A DNA stretch of 64,000 nt from Moritella sp. 5. GTDB lineage: Bacteria > Pseudomonadota > Gammaproteobacteria > Enterobacterales > Moritellaceae. A program made the position numbers and the translations under genes. Below the pieces are notes generated by a model, which was not told the origin of the DNA, did no database searches, and worked only from the letters and a program-made list of their open reading frames with translations. Shown piece after piece: positions 47,138-55,270 of the stretch (within the stretch, counting starts at the first letter, position 1; the number at the start of each line of letters is the position of its first letter). The stretch is taken from the NCBI RefSeq assembly GCF_018219455.1, contig NZ_CP056122.1, forward strand, positions 2,418,001 to 2,482,000. Direction: 5' to 3'.

Positions 47138-48280
47138 CTAGGCATAAGCTTTAAATGGTAATATATTTGATTGTGCAACAACTGGTAAGTGGTACCAATC
47201 AGGTACGTTTAAATGTTTTATTTCAATCACTTGTGAGCGCTTTAGTGTCGGGCATATACGGCTGACATCGAATTGCTGACCGATATCAATACCGATCACT
47301 TTTAAGCGTGCTTTATGTTCATAAAACTGAGAATTTGATAACATATTTCTTAAATCAGTACCGTGCTGCCACATTGTAAAGTAGCTCATGGTCGTGTTTG
47401 CTTGTCGCAATGTTTTAACCGCTGAGGCTTCAAGTAGTTGATGTGCAATGGATTGATGTTCATCGTGTGAAATATGTATTGTTTTCATAGCTTTATCGAT
47501 CTCTTGAAGATGTGGTATGAAGTCTTTTTCTGAGACTGCACCGTAAAATTGTAAGTTATATCGTTTTAATAATGATTGGCGTAAGCTGTGTTCTTCACGA
47601 ACTACGCCTTTTTGTTCACAATAGTTAATTAAATCATGTATATAACTAAGTCTTTCTGGCTGGATTACGTCTCTTTTTCGTTCATCTTTTTGTAAATGCC
47701 GTTTAAGCTCGACTGCTTTATTATAAAGTTTGGTCATATTCCAAGTTGAAGCTTCACCCCAGTTGCAGGTATTTCCATCGGGGTAAAGCTTAGGTTTGCG
47801 CCCTCGCCCAATTTGCATTGATGACATTCCACGGATAAATGATTGCTCATTTCCCTTGCCTACTTCATGGTTAACCGTCCAATCAATTGCTGTAATTTCA
47901 GCACCATTACCGACCAGTTGAGATGCTTTACCTTCTGGTGTTTGACGATGGTACATTTTGGTATTTTTTGTGAATGCTGGCAGTCCATGTTTAGCCAGAA
48001 TATGGTTAAAAACTTCGACACATTCATCTAATGTTTTCAATCCAAAAAGATTGTCCATACGCTGCCAACGTGAAGGATTTCCTTCAACTCGAACTCTTAC
48101 ACCATCACATCGGATCGTTAGTTTCGTTGAATGTGAGCCTTCAATGATCTTTTGATTTACAGATGTAGGTAATTTCTCACCCGTTTCTAGATCGATTTTT
48201 TCAATAACATGACGACCTACAAGGGGTAACCCACCTTGTAAATGATCTTGCTGTATGAAAAGTCGGTCTATAAAAAACAA
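47138..48280 (-). CDS. rstA: RstA-like rolling-circle replication initiator, copy 2
   Basis: Identical to the protein at 42910-44052, with the same TTG start. In a tandem array either copy could nick both origins and release a unit-length circle between them. Confidence 0.88.
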   Translation of the reverse strand: MFFIDRLFIQQDHLQGGLPLVGRHVIEKIDLETGEKLPTSVNQKIIEGSHSTKLTIRCDGVRVRVEGNPSRWQRMDNLFGLKTLDECVEVFNHILAKHGLPAFTKNTKMYHRQTPEGKASQLVGNGAEITAIDWTVNHEVGKGNEQSFIRGMSSMQIGRGRKPKLYPDGNTCNWGEASTWNMTKLYNKAVELKRHLQKDERKRDVIQPERLSYIHDLINYCEQKGVVREEHSLRQSLLKRYNLQFYGAVSEKDFIPHLQEIDKAMKTIHISHDEHQSIAHQLLEASAVKTLRQANTTMSYFTMWQHGTDLRNMLSNSQFYEHKARLKVIGIDIGQQFDVSRICPTLKRSQVIEIKHLNVPDWYHLPVVAQSNILPFKAYA

Positions 48281-48362
48281 TGTATGGAAATCCTGTCAAT
48301 GCAAATGTTGGTATATATTAATGTACCTTATAGTAAACATTTATCACATGCAATGATTGTGG

Positions 48363-48392
48363 TTTATATTTATGGTGTATAGTGAATATAAA
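48363..48392. promoter_or_regulatory. Candidate repressor operator, copy 2
   Basis: Same TTTATATT / AATATAAA inverted repeat as at 44135-44164. Confidence 0.55.
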
Positions 48393-48415
48393 TATGTATC
48401 AATAAGGAGTTTTAG

Positions 48416-48787
48416 GTGATTGGTTCTGTACTTAAGGAAGCTAGAGAGGCTATAAATCTATCTCAAAATAAAATAGCTGAAGCTGTTGGAGTAACTAAGC
48501 AAACCTACTTAAAGTGGGAAAATGATGTTACCGAACCTAAAGCTTCTCAAGTCACAAAGCTAGCCAAAGCATTGAATATTTCAGAAACTGAAATCTGCCA
48601 AGGTAAGCTAAATAGTAAAATGCCCCTAGAGAAGTTTATTGTTCAACTGGCTCAAATAGGAGCAGGTTCGAGTCTTGAAGCACTTAGAATTTGGGAGCAA
48701 ATTCCAGACCATGGGCAATTTCTTCTAAGCCTTGTTGATGGCGATATTTCTAAAGATAAAGAAGATTTGATAGACGCCTTGAGTTAG
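48416..48787 (+). CDS. RstR-like HTH repressor, copy 2
   Basis: Identical to the protein at 44188-44559, with the same GTG start and AAGGAG site. Two identical repressor genes double the dosage for immunity. Confidence 0.85.
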   Translation: MIGSVLKEAREAINLSQNKIAEAVGVTKQTYLKWENDVTEPKASQVTKLAKALNISETEICQGKLNSKMPLEKFIVQLAQIGAGSSLEALRIWEQIPDHGQFLLSLVDGDISKDKEDLIDALS

Positions 48788-49385
48788 TCGATAGTCCGGA
48801 ATTCCGGAGTTAGTTTGGGTGTAACAGGAACCCAAACTTAAAAACCCCCTTTTTCGCTCATCGCTCGATTGTCGAATAAGAGACATATTATGCGAATCAA
48901 TCCCCCGCTGCGCGGAGTCTCAACACGCATAACATGCCTGTATAAAGCGTTCGTGCATAAAGCATTATCTAGGTGGGGAAAATCAGTAAAGTGATCATAG
49001 CGAAGCATTGACGCACAATCTTAGCCAAAAGATTGGTTTAGCAGAAAGATGGGTAACGGCTACGCCTATGTAACAGATAACCTCTGTCACATGTAACAGC
49101 TATTCATTAACTATAAACAGAGTAAATATTACTAGGTAATAAATACTTTAATGATGTACGGGTATATTTATATCCGTGTTTTCTCGTTGCTCAGCCTTCG
49201 CCCTCGAAAGTCACGTCATAAATAAACCTTGAATCAAATTTGGAATTTGATAGTTAAACATAAGCTTTTGATATTACCGTATAAAAATAATAAAACACTG
49301 TATATATTCTGAATATTAGACAGAGTACTCTTTGATCTTCTCATAAATTCTAAAACTATTAATCATATAAGGAATTATTGGCTAA
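48788..49385. other. Satellite intergenic region with hairpins, copy 2
   Basis: Same content as 44560-45157; no gene supported. Confidence 0.6.
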
Positions 49386-50144
49386 ATGAAATTAACAATA
49401 ATAGACCCCGAATTAAACCTTCATCAATTACCAGCCTTTATAATTACAGCCTTTAGTGGAATTATACTTGCTGCCATACTTACTGCCCAAGTATGGCCGT
49501 TAGCACCACAGGTAATAAGTGATTACACCACTATTAATTATGTTGCATTTGAAATTCTTAAATTACCATGTGCAATTATAGCCGTAACTCTTTCTTTATT
49601 AATTATCATAGGAACAATGCATCGTTCAGCTCAGACTGTAAGGCAAATTAAAATAGCTACTAAACAAAATGACATTTCAAATTATTACAAGCACTTAGAT
49701 GAGTTTAGAACTTATGTTTTAGCTAATGAAAAGCTTATAAAAGCATATGAAAATAATTCAATAAAACGAATACATGACAAAATATGGGCCAATTACCTTA
49801 ATAATAATTACAACATCGAAATCATAAGTGAAATTCAAGATAAGTATGAAAATATATTCAATGTAATTATACAGGAGGAACACACACTCCAAGACTGTGA
49901 AGAGTGGGAAGATTCTTTAAATAGAATGATTGAACTGTTTTGTTTCGATCATTATAAAAGCCCTAAAGCTATTGATGGCCCTAATCATCTATCTAATTAT
50001 ACCAGAGATATATCTAAACTTTTTATCGTAGTCTTGTCGTTCGAATTAGATGTGAAATCTGAAATAAAGCTAAAACAAGTGAATAAAATTGCTGCACACA
50101 TAGCGAGCAAAGGCGATATTAAAACGTGGTTAAGAGCAAAATAA
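49386..50144 (+). CDS. Satellite cargo membrane protein (252 aa), copy 2
   Basis: Identical to the protein at 45158-45916: two N-terminal membrane helices and a helical cytoplasmic domain of unknown function. Confidence 0.7.
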   Translation: MKLTIIDPELNLHQLPAFIITAFSGIILAAILTAQVWPLAPQVISDYTTINYVAFEILKLPCAIIAVTLSLLIIIGTMHRSAQTVRQIKIATKQNDISNYYKHLDEFRTYVLANEKLIKAYENNSIKRIHDKIWANYLNNNYNIEIISEIQDKYENIFNVIIQEEHTLQDCEEWEDSLNRMIELFCFDHYKSPKAIDGPNHLSNYTRDISKLFIVVLSFELDVKSEIKLKQVNKIAAHIASKGDIKTWLRAK

Positions 50145-50148
50145 TACC

Positions 50149-50256
50149 CTTCGCATAATGCGGATTATGTGTAAATACCACAAGTGGCCTGCTTGCCTGT
50201 TCCAGTGTCGCAAGCAGGTAAATATTCAACATAATCACGTTGCTATTATGCGCAGT
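50149..50256. other. attP: Satellite attP hairpin at the copy 2/element 3 junction
   Basis: Same forked hairpin as at 45921-46028. The sequence beyond ATTATGCGCAGTG diverges from copies 1 and 2, marking the start of element 3. Confidence 0.85.
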
Positions 50257-50361
50257 GTTGTGTTAAACCCAATAGAGGTGTCAGGATTGGCACCGTTAGA
50301 AATGTCATGTTCATTAGCCATTATTCTGTTCAAACCATTCTATTTACTACAAAATTACCGT

Positions 50362-50420
50362 GCGCTACGTGAAATCTGAAATGTTTTGCCAGTATTGTTA
50401 CAGCAGATTTCACACAGCGC
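50362..50420. repeat. Conserved satellite hairpin, element 3
   Basis: GCGCTACGTGAAATCT (50362-50377) and AGATTTCACACAGCGC (50405-50420) are unchanged from copies 1 and 2, although the loop and surroundings have diverged. Retention suggests function in cis. Confidence 0.75.
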
Positions 50421-50429
50421 GCATGTTAT

Positions 50430-50560
50430 TTTCGGGTTTGATTATTAAAATTACCTAGCTGACTTTAAATGTTCGAGTTCTTTTGAGCACGTGAATATTT
50501 TTGCATAGCCATCAAGTTTCGTTCATCATCGTCATCAATATCTTGTGATAACAATAACAC
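50430..50560 (-). pseudogene. Remnant of the satellite 92-aa gene
   Basis: Recognisable matches to 41962-42095, such as GAATATTTTTGCATA and ATCTTGTGATAA, with indels that break the frame and no start codon region. Confidence 0.6.
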
Positions 50561-50619
50561 ACGCTACGTAAAATCTAAGTTAGCTTTCCTTGTGATTACC
50601 AACGTGATTTACACAGCGC
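50561..50619. repeat. Second, diverged hairpin in element 3
   Basis: ACGCTACGTAAAATCT and GATTTACACAGCGC pair much like the conserved satellite hairpin; it may come from another lost satellite end. Confidence 0.55.
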
Positions 50620-50937
50620 TCATTATAGATTTGTATTATCAATAAATAGATTCTGTGATCACTTGTCTGTTTTTGATTTAGGAATCGATTAGCTAAATTT
50701 GGATTTACAGTTCTTAACCTGGTAATAATTTTTGCTGACCATTAAATATGATTTTGTTTATCAGGCATCATTCAATGCGAATTCGTATTAGATCAATATG
50801 ACTGAACCAATCTAATTCTAAATATACTAATTGGAATTTAAGATGCTATTTTGAATCGATCCTACGTTAATTTTACTAACTAGGATGTTACTTACTGATT
50901 CAGATTTCACGTAGCGTCACGTAAAATAGCTATGCTA

Positions 50938-51115
50938 TTGATTAAACTATTAATAATAACGCTAAAGTCTCGATTTTGCGGAACGTCAATTAACACTGTG
51001 TTTATATACAGTTGAATATCTACCCCCGTAAAACTCTGACTTTTAATTATAGTTTAGAAATATTTGGTACAAGCTCCCTATCCTTTTTTATGCTGATAAG
51101 ACGTTTAAATGTTAA
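50938..51115. repeat. Diverged repeat shared by elements 3 and 4 (copy A)
   Basis: About 175 bp with long matching stretches to 52795-52975, e.g. AACACTGTGTTTATATACAG and CCCTATCCTTTTTTA. Estimated identity by eye is 80-85 percent. Confidence 0.7.
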
Positions 51116-51513
51116 GCTCGCACATAAGAATGGTTGTATATAATGATTCGTTTTTGGTGCATTATTGGCGTTAATCATGCCTAATGGTTGATTTATGACT
51201 CATTAAATAAGCTTGTATTTAATGCGCCATTTTAGGTTCATTATAACCACTTTGCGGTATAATGAGTATGTAGAACACATAACTAAGCCGAATCAAATTT
51301 AGAACCTTATGGCGTAATTTAGGGCTTTGATATTACTGTATAAGAGCAAAGACACTCTTTAGATTCTAATTTGGATTAAAATAGTTAACCTTGAGAAATC
51401 CAGCGATCTTGGCAAAACCGTATTGCTGCAGAGAGTTAACCCCCGTAAGACAGTAAGGGGGCTTCGCCTGATATTTCAGTTTCCGCTATAAATGCACAAT
51501 AAGGGAATCATAT

Positions 51514-51876
51514 ATGAGCATTATATATATTTTATTCGGTTTTTTAATTTTAGTGTTGGTAGCAATCTATATGGTATTAAATAGTCTTCTGTCTCAACTT
51601 CAAAACAGTGGAAACACTATTAATGCGTATGGTGAAGAATACATGCAACAAAGGAACCTTGTTGAACGGCAAAGTGAAGCGCTAGAATTAATTGCTGATA
51701 ATATGGAAGAAGTAAAAAGAGATGTGAAAGAGATGAAGGATGTTGCCGATATTTTCTATAAATATAAGCTACCTGATAGAGAAGAACGTGAATTTATAGA
51801 CAAGATGTTAATTCAAGAAGAAGTTTTTGATGGTGTGAACAAAGCAATGTATAAAAACAAAAAAACCACTGTATAA
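51514..51876 (+). CDS. Element 3 cargo: membrane-anchored coiled-coil protein (120 aa)
   Basis: Family unknown. One N-terminal membrane helix (IIYILFGFLILVLVAIYMVL) is followed by a charged coiled-coil stretch (about residues 45-85: RQSEALELIADNMEEVKRDV) and a short tail. Its leader shares a block with the leader of the 252-aa cargo gene in copies 1 and 2, so it occupies the same slot. AAGGGA lies nine bases before the ATG. Confidence 0.7.
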   Translation: MSIIYILFGFLILVLVAIYMVLNSLLSQLQNSGNTINAYGEEYMQQRNLVERQSEALELIADNMEEVKRDVKEMKDVADIFYKYKLPDREEREFIDKMLIQEEVFDGVNKAMYKNKKTTV

Positions 51877-51953
51877 AGTTTCAAAATGAAACAAGAGTAC
51901 ACTATTAAAGATAGTGTACTCTTTAAAATGACTAGGAAATCAAAATAGACACT

Positions 51954-52514
51954 TCATCGTACGGCATTTATATTCGAAATTATTAACTCTTCAACAGGTT
52001 CAACAGGTTCAACAGGTTCAACAGGTTCAACAGGTTCAACAGGTTCAACAGGTTCAACAGGTTCAACAGGTTCAACAGGTTCAACAGGTTCAACAGGTTC
52101 AGAAGACCCCGTGGAGTTGAATTCAGAAACACTCTTAAGCTCATTGAATAGCTTAGCTGATTCAATAGTCCGTTTTTGTATTACCATTATTGCTGATTTT
52201 TTAATATCAATAACCCCTTCCATGGCAACTGTCATTTGAGCTATTTCACCAAAAGAGTCCTTAGCCATAGCTAAAGATCGAATCACATCTAAATCTCCCT
52301 CTCCATTCTTATTATACTTCATGTACACATAGCACTGATTATCAAATGCCACCTGCTTCTGAAGAGCTGTGCTGTTAATGCTTGCCAAAATGAATTGTAA
52401 CTCTCGCTGACGCTGACGATTAGCTTTAGCTACGCCAAATTGATAGATGGAAATCAAAGTACCAACGACACCAAAAAAAGTACCAACAACACCAAACCAA
52501 AACGATAAATCCAT
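51954..52514 (-). CDS. Element 3 cargo: membrane-anchored protein with Pro-Val-Glu repeats (186 aa)
   Basis: Family unknown. ATG 52514 sits eight bases after GGAG; the ATG at 52532 would place that site inside the gene. It has an N-terminal membrane helix (FWFGVVGTFFGVVGTLISIY), a basic stretch (ANRQRQREL), a helical domain, then twelve tandem Pro-Val-Glu triplets encoded by 9-bp repeats, and a short tail. Convergent with the 120-aa gene, 77 bp away. The repeat tract probably forms a stiff acidic spacer. Confidence 0.7.
   Translation of the reverse strand: MDLSFWFGVVGTFFGVVGTLISIYQFGVAKANRQRQRELQFILASINSTALQKQVAFDNQCYVYMKYNKNGEGDLDVIRSLAMAKDSFGEIAQMTVAMEGVIDIKKSAIMVIQKRTIESAKLFNELKSVSEFNSTGSSEPVEPVEPVEPVEPVEPVEPVEPVEPVEPVEPVEPVEELIISNINAVR
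51990..52097. repeat. Twelve tandem copies of a 9-bp repeat
   Basis: TTCAACAGG repeated 12 times without change. It is in frame within the 186-aa gene (Pro-Val-Glu on the minus strand), so copy-number changes by slippage would not disrupt the frame. Confidence 0.95.
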
Positions 52515-52595
52515 AAGTAATACTCCAATCATTAATGTATACGAGACATAATAACATAATGCTACTAAGCTTATGATTGAAATAGATTATACGCT

Positions 52596-52706
52596 CTTCG
52601 CATAATGCGGATTATGTATAAATACCACTACTTGGCCTGTCAGCCTGTTCCAGTATTGCAAACGGATTCTTATTCAACATAATCACGTTTCTATATATGC
52701 GCAGTG
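52596..52706. other. attP: Diverged satellite attP hairpin at the element 3/element 4 junction
   Basis: CTTCGCATAA-TGCGGA-TTATGTATAAAT faces inverted arms ending TATATGCGCAGT. The inner stem is less perfect than in copies 1 and 2 (GGCCTG...CAAACGG), so folding may be weaker. Confidence 0.75.
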
Positions 52707-52794
52707 TTGTAATAAGCCCAGATAGAGGTGTCAGGATTGCCACCGTTAGAAATGTCATGTTTTCAGACTTAACGTAGTATTATGTGAAACGTCT

Positions 52795-52975
52795 ATACTA
52801 TTGATTTTATTGTTAATAATAATTTCAAAGTCTCGATTTTACGGAGCCTCAACTAACACTGTGTTTATATACAGTTAAATATCTCCCCCCGTAAAATCAT
52901 GACTTTTAACTGTAGTTTAGAAACGTTTGTTACAAGACCCCTATCCTTTTTTACTGCTAGCAAGATGTTTCAGGC
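52795..52975. repeat. Diverged repeat shared by elements 3 and 4 (copy B)
   Basis: Counterpart of 50938-51115; the CTGTGTTTATATACAG and CCCTATCCTTTTTTA stretches are shared. Confidence 0.7.
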
Positions 52976-53024
52976 TGGCTATAATGTAATATTAAATTAT
53001 GACAGTGTATTGGAGTTAATATTA

Positions 53025-53525
53025 ATGGACGTTCAAGAATTCATATCTAATGTAGGTGGACAAACCGCCATTTTTATAAGCTTGCTAGCTGCGCTCTGGG
53101 CTATATGTTCAAATATAATAACCAATAAAAGAATAAAGACTCACAAAAGTAAGTTAGAAGAGTTAACTCGTATTAAAAAAGACAGTGATTACCGAAAACT
53201 GGAACTATATAAAACAGTCTTAAAACCATTAACAGACCTAACAGCCAAAATTCCTGAAGAAGGAAAATTAAGTCTTGATGATATAAGCCAATTTGATAAA
53301 GAACGACTAGAGGTCTCTGCACACTTAGCTTTATTTGCTTCAAGTGATGTATTTGATAAGTTCACCGAATTAGTCGATTACATCCATAACTCGCAAGTAC
53401 AATTTAGTACTATCGATGAATTTGAATTTGAAGTGTTCCGCGCCAAAATGCTTAAATTACTTAGTGAAATGAGACGGGACATAGGCTTTCACAAGGATGA
53501 AATTACTTACAAAGGCTATAGATAG
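53025..53525 (+). CDS. Element 4 cargo: membrane-anchored helical protein (166 aa)
   Basis: Family unknown. ATG 53025 follows GGAG by nine bases; the longer frame from 52899 would run through the repeat block and is rejected. One membrane helix (TAIFISLLAALWAICSNII) leads into a basic coiled-coil-like stretch (KRIKTHKSKLEELTRIKKDS) and a helical domain ending in a Lys-rich tail. The layout resembles the other cargo proteins although sequences differ. Confidence 0.7.
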   Translation: MDVQEFISNVGGQTAIFISLLAALWAICSNIITNKRIKTHKSKLEELTRIKKDSDYRKLELYKTVLKPLTDLTAKIPEEGKLSLDDISQFDKERLEVSAHLALFASSDVFDKFTELVDYIHNSQVQFSTIDEFEFEVFRAKMLKLLSEMRRDIGFHKDEITYKGYR

Positions 53526-53578
53526 ATTAAAGTTAAAAGACTAATGGGTGGTCTCAATATGAAACTTGCCCTATTTGT

Positions 53579-53641
53579 TCAAAGCTAGCTCCTTACGATT
53601 GTACTTTCTTGCTTGAAAGATCTAATCGTAGAGCTAACTTT
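53579..53641. repeat. Large imperfect hairpin between element 4 cargo and the PLC gene
   Basis: AAAGCTAGCTC...ACGATT pairs with AATCGT...GAGCTAACTTT, with an inner CTTTC / GAAAG stem. It lies between two convergent genes and may act as a terminator although T-runs are poor. Confidence 0.5.
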
Positions 53642-53671
53642 GAGTTTAAATTACCTTTTCTTATCCCGAAT

Positions 53672-54868
53672 TTAGTAATCTCGATTGTTCAACTCGATAA
53701 GCTCTAGAATTAACTGCCGTTTACGACCAACGAAATCCATACCTACAGCACCTGCAATATGTTGACTCACCTTCTCTCCGTGAAGGGCACTCGCTATCGG
53801 ATTGCTTTCTTTTTCCTCCATAAAATACCACGAATCAACCGCATCAGTGAGTTTTTGTACAACGCCTAAGTTTATATCTTTAACAACCTCACGCTGCTCT
53901 ATATTAGAGACACTTTCATAACAGCCCAACCAGCGATTTTCACGCTTCACTCTTACCGCAACTTGTGCCGCTAGGCATAGTTTGCTCGGAATCGAGCCGA
54001 GAAAAAAGTTAGCAACGCCAAGCGCAGTATAGCCGCCTGTAGGGGTACAAGGTATATTGAAAGACATGACTTTAAGTCTTTCTTCATCTAGCGTATAAGC
54101 CTCATCTACTAAGTCTTCAAGGTACTTTCTGTGCCCTTTCATAAAGTGCTTATTTGAAAATCCGCCAGCCTTGTGCTTGGAGTAGTCTCCAAACATTTCA
54201 GAGGCATCTTTAAATGTCTCTTTTTGCTTCGATTTAATCTTGTGAAATAAACACAATACTTTACCTTGGCGAATACAATCACCGACGCCAACCTTCCAAT
54301 ATTCAGAAGTTGGCATGATACTTTTAGAGAACATTGTCACTATCTTTTTAACGATAGAATAGGCTTTGCCCTTATAATCAAATTTAATGACGATTGGCTC
54401 TTTGTTCTGTACTGCTAATATTAAAAGATTAGTAATATCAGACTCTATATCGCCTCCCAGTAAGTTGATAGGGCCATGAACACCAATGAGCTTACCGCCT
54501 TTAACCCCGACACGGATATCAAAGTATCTAATCCCTGCATTAAATTGAGAGGTAAGATTCAACTCCTGAGTAACCGTCCCTCCTCTCGCGAGCCTCCTGA
54601 TGACCCCACCCGTAAACCTATAGGTCAAGGCATCGTGTGACCCAGGTAACGTGTAAGTAGCCAAAGGCCTTTCAGCTAGCACACCACCTCTATCTGATAG
54701 ACACTTTATCCAGTTATCTAATTTAGATACATTAACACCTTCAGTTCGATTTAGACCCCTTGGACCACGAAAGCCGGTATTCATGTTGGTGACCATCTGA
54801 ATCTGGTTTAGATTATCCCCATAAGTTAATTGAGCATTGTCTAAATTGCTAAGGTTTTGATTGTTCAT
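53672..54868 (-). CDS. PI-PLC X-domain phosphodiesterase-like protein
   Basis: The 398-aa protein has the X-domain hallmarks of phosphatidylinositol-specific phospholipase C: the first catalytic His in LPGSHDALTYRF (about residue 73), FNAGIRYFDIRVG with conserved Arg and Asp, and the second His in LIGVHGPIN, then IVIKFDYKG. The N-terminus is polar with no signal peptide (Asn/Gln-rich, first 60 residues), which is odd for enzymes that are normally secreted. It could use another export path or act inside the cell; no evidence decides. Confidence 0.78.
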   Translation of the reverse strand: MNNQNLSNLDNAQLTYGDNLNQIQMVTNMNTGFRGPRGLNRTEGVNVSKLDNWIKCLSDRGGVLAERPLATYTLPGSHDALTYRFTGGVIRRLARGGTVTQELNLTSQFNAGIRYFDIRVGVKGGKLIGVHGPINLLGGDIESDITNLLILAVQNKEPIVIKFDYKGKAYSIVKKIVTMFSKSIMPTSEYWKVGVGDCIRQGKVLCLFHKIKSKQKETFKDASEMFGDYSKHKAGGFSNKHFMKGHRKYLEDLVDEAYTLDEERLKVMSFNIPCTPTGGYTALGVANFFLGSIPSKLCLAAQVAVRVKRENRWLGCYESVSNIEQREVVKDINLGVVQKLTDAVDSWYFMEEKESNPIASALHGEKVSQHIAGAVGMDFVGRKRQLILELIELNNRDY

Positions 54869-55270
54869 CGAAGTTCTCTTATTTTTCCATATTCAATAGA
54901 ATTATATTTACATCTTTTATAACCATAAAGTGTAGGTTAATACTCTGCGTATCCTTGATTATTAACACATTACACACTTAAATATGGCACATCAACACAA
55001 TGAATGTAAGAAACGTAAGAGATGTAAGGGGGTGTAAAATAGCAGAATAAACGACAGAGTTAGGCCATTGTGAATAATGTATAAAATTATATTGACACCA
55101 TCGTTCACAATTTAAAATAATGGTTTATATATGGAACATTACTGGTACTTCAAGCCATTAATGGGTGATTTATGGAACATTAAGTTAAATCATATTAATG
55201 TTCCATTTTGGGAGCGTTAATGTTATTTTTAACCTATAATGTACGTATAACAGAACATTAAAGGGTTGAT
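54869..55270. other. Promoter region between the PLC-like gene and hipBA
   Basis: No gene supported. The right half holds the hipBA operator repeats. Confidence 0.6.
55131..55206. promoter_or_regulatory. hipBA operator repeats
   Basis: ATGGAACATTA occurs at 55131-55141 and 55172-55182, and its complement TTAATGTTCCAT at 55195-55206; the last two form a perfect 12-bp palindrome with 11-bp spacing. A further half-site, AGAACATTAA, lies just before the hipB start. Multiple operators bound by HipB are known for hipBA. Confidence 0.75.

Larger units (their letters stand above)
46017..50244. mobile_element. CTXphi/RS1-like inovirus satellite, copy 2 (4228 bp)
   Basis: A tandem direct repeat of 41789-46016, with every predicted protein identical and offset by exactly 4228 bp. 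Perfect identity points to very recent duplication, reintegration, or active rolling-circle exchange. Confidence 0.9.
50257..51513. other. Long non-coding stretch of element 3
   Basis: No intact gene is supported. It contains the conserved hairpin at 50362-50420, a decayed 92-aa gene (about 50430-50560), a second hairpin at 50561-50619, a block at 50938-51115 repeated at 52795-52975, and a GAATCAAATTTAG...TTGATATTACTGTATAA block shared with the leader of the 252-aa cargo gene. Confidence 0.65.
50245..52692. mobile_element. Degraded satellite element 3 (about 2.45 kb)
   Basis: Starts with a XerC-arm sequence like the full units and ends with its own attP hairpin. It keeps a diverged left end (about 50245-50560 resembles 41789-42090, including the conserved hairpin and 92-aa gene remnant) but lacks the rstA-like, rstB-like and repressor genes. 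Two genes remain: a 120-aa and a 186-aa membrane-anchored protein. It may have been mobilised by full-length relatives. Confidence 0.75.
52515..53024. other. Non-coding stretch around the element 3/element 4 junction
   Basis: No gene supported. It contains the attP hairpin 52596-52706 and the repeat block 52795-52975. Confidence 0.65.
52693..53530. mobile_element. Degraded satellite element 4 (right end unclear)
   Basis: Begins with the XerC-arm sequence followed by a satellite left end (GTTGTAATAAGCCCAGATAGAGGTG, much like 41800 onward, given here as two parts GTTGTAATAAGCCC and AGATAGAGGTG), then the repeat block and a cargo gene. No attP hairpin is seen further right, so the end coordinate is only the limit of recognisable content. 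Confidence 0.6.

Noticed and set aside
41789-50244. Tandem repeat as an assembly error
   Set aside because: Cannot be excluded from sequence alone, but the join falls exactly at a XerC-arm boundary and tandem arrays are normal for dif satellites.
50158-50379. 73-aa frame across the attP hairpin after copy 2
   Set aside because: It runs through the attP arms and the degraded element end; no ribosome site or family support, and its counterpart in copy 1 is broken.
51990-52097. Possible CRISPR array
   Set aside because: The units are 9 bp with no spacers and are in frame inside a gene; this is a coding microsatellite.
52899-53024. N-terminal extension of the element 4 cargo protein
   Set aside because: The extra 42 codons translate the repeat block shared with element 3, and a good ribosome site precedes ATG 53025.
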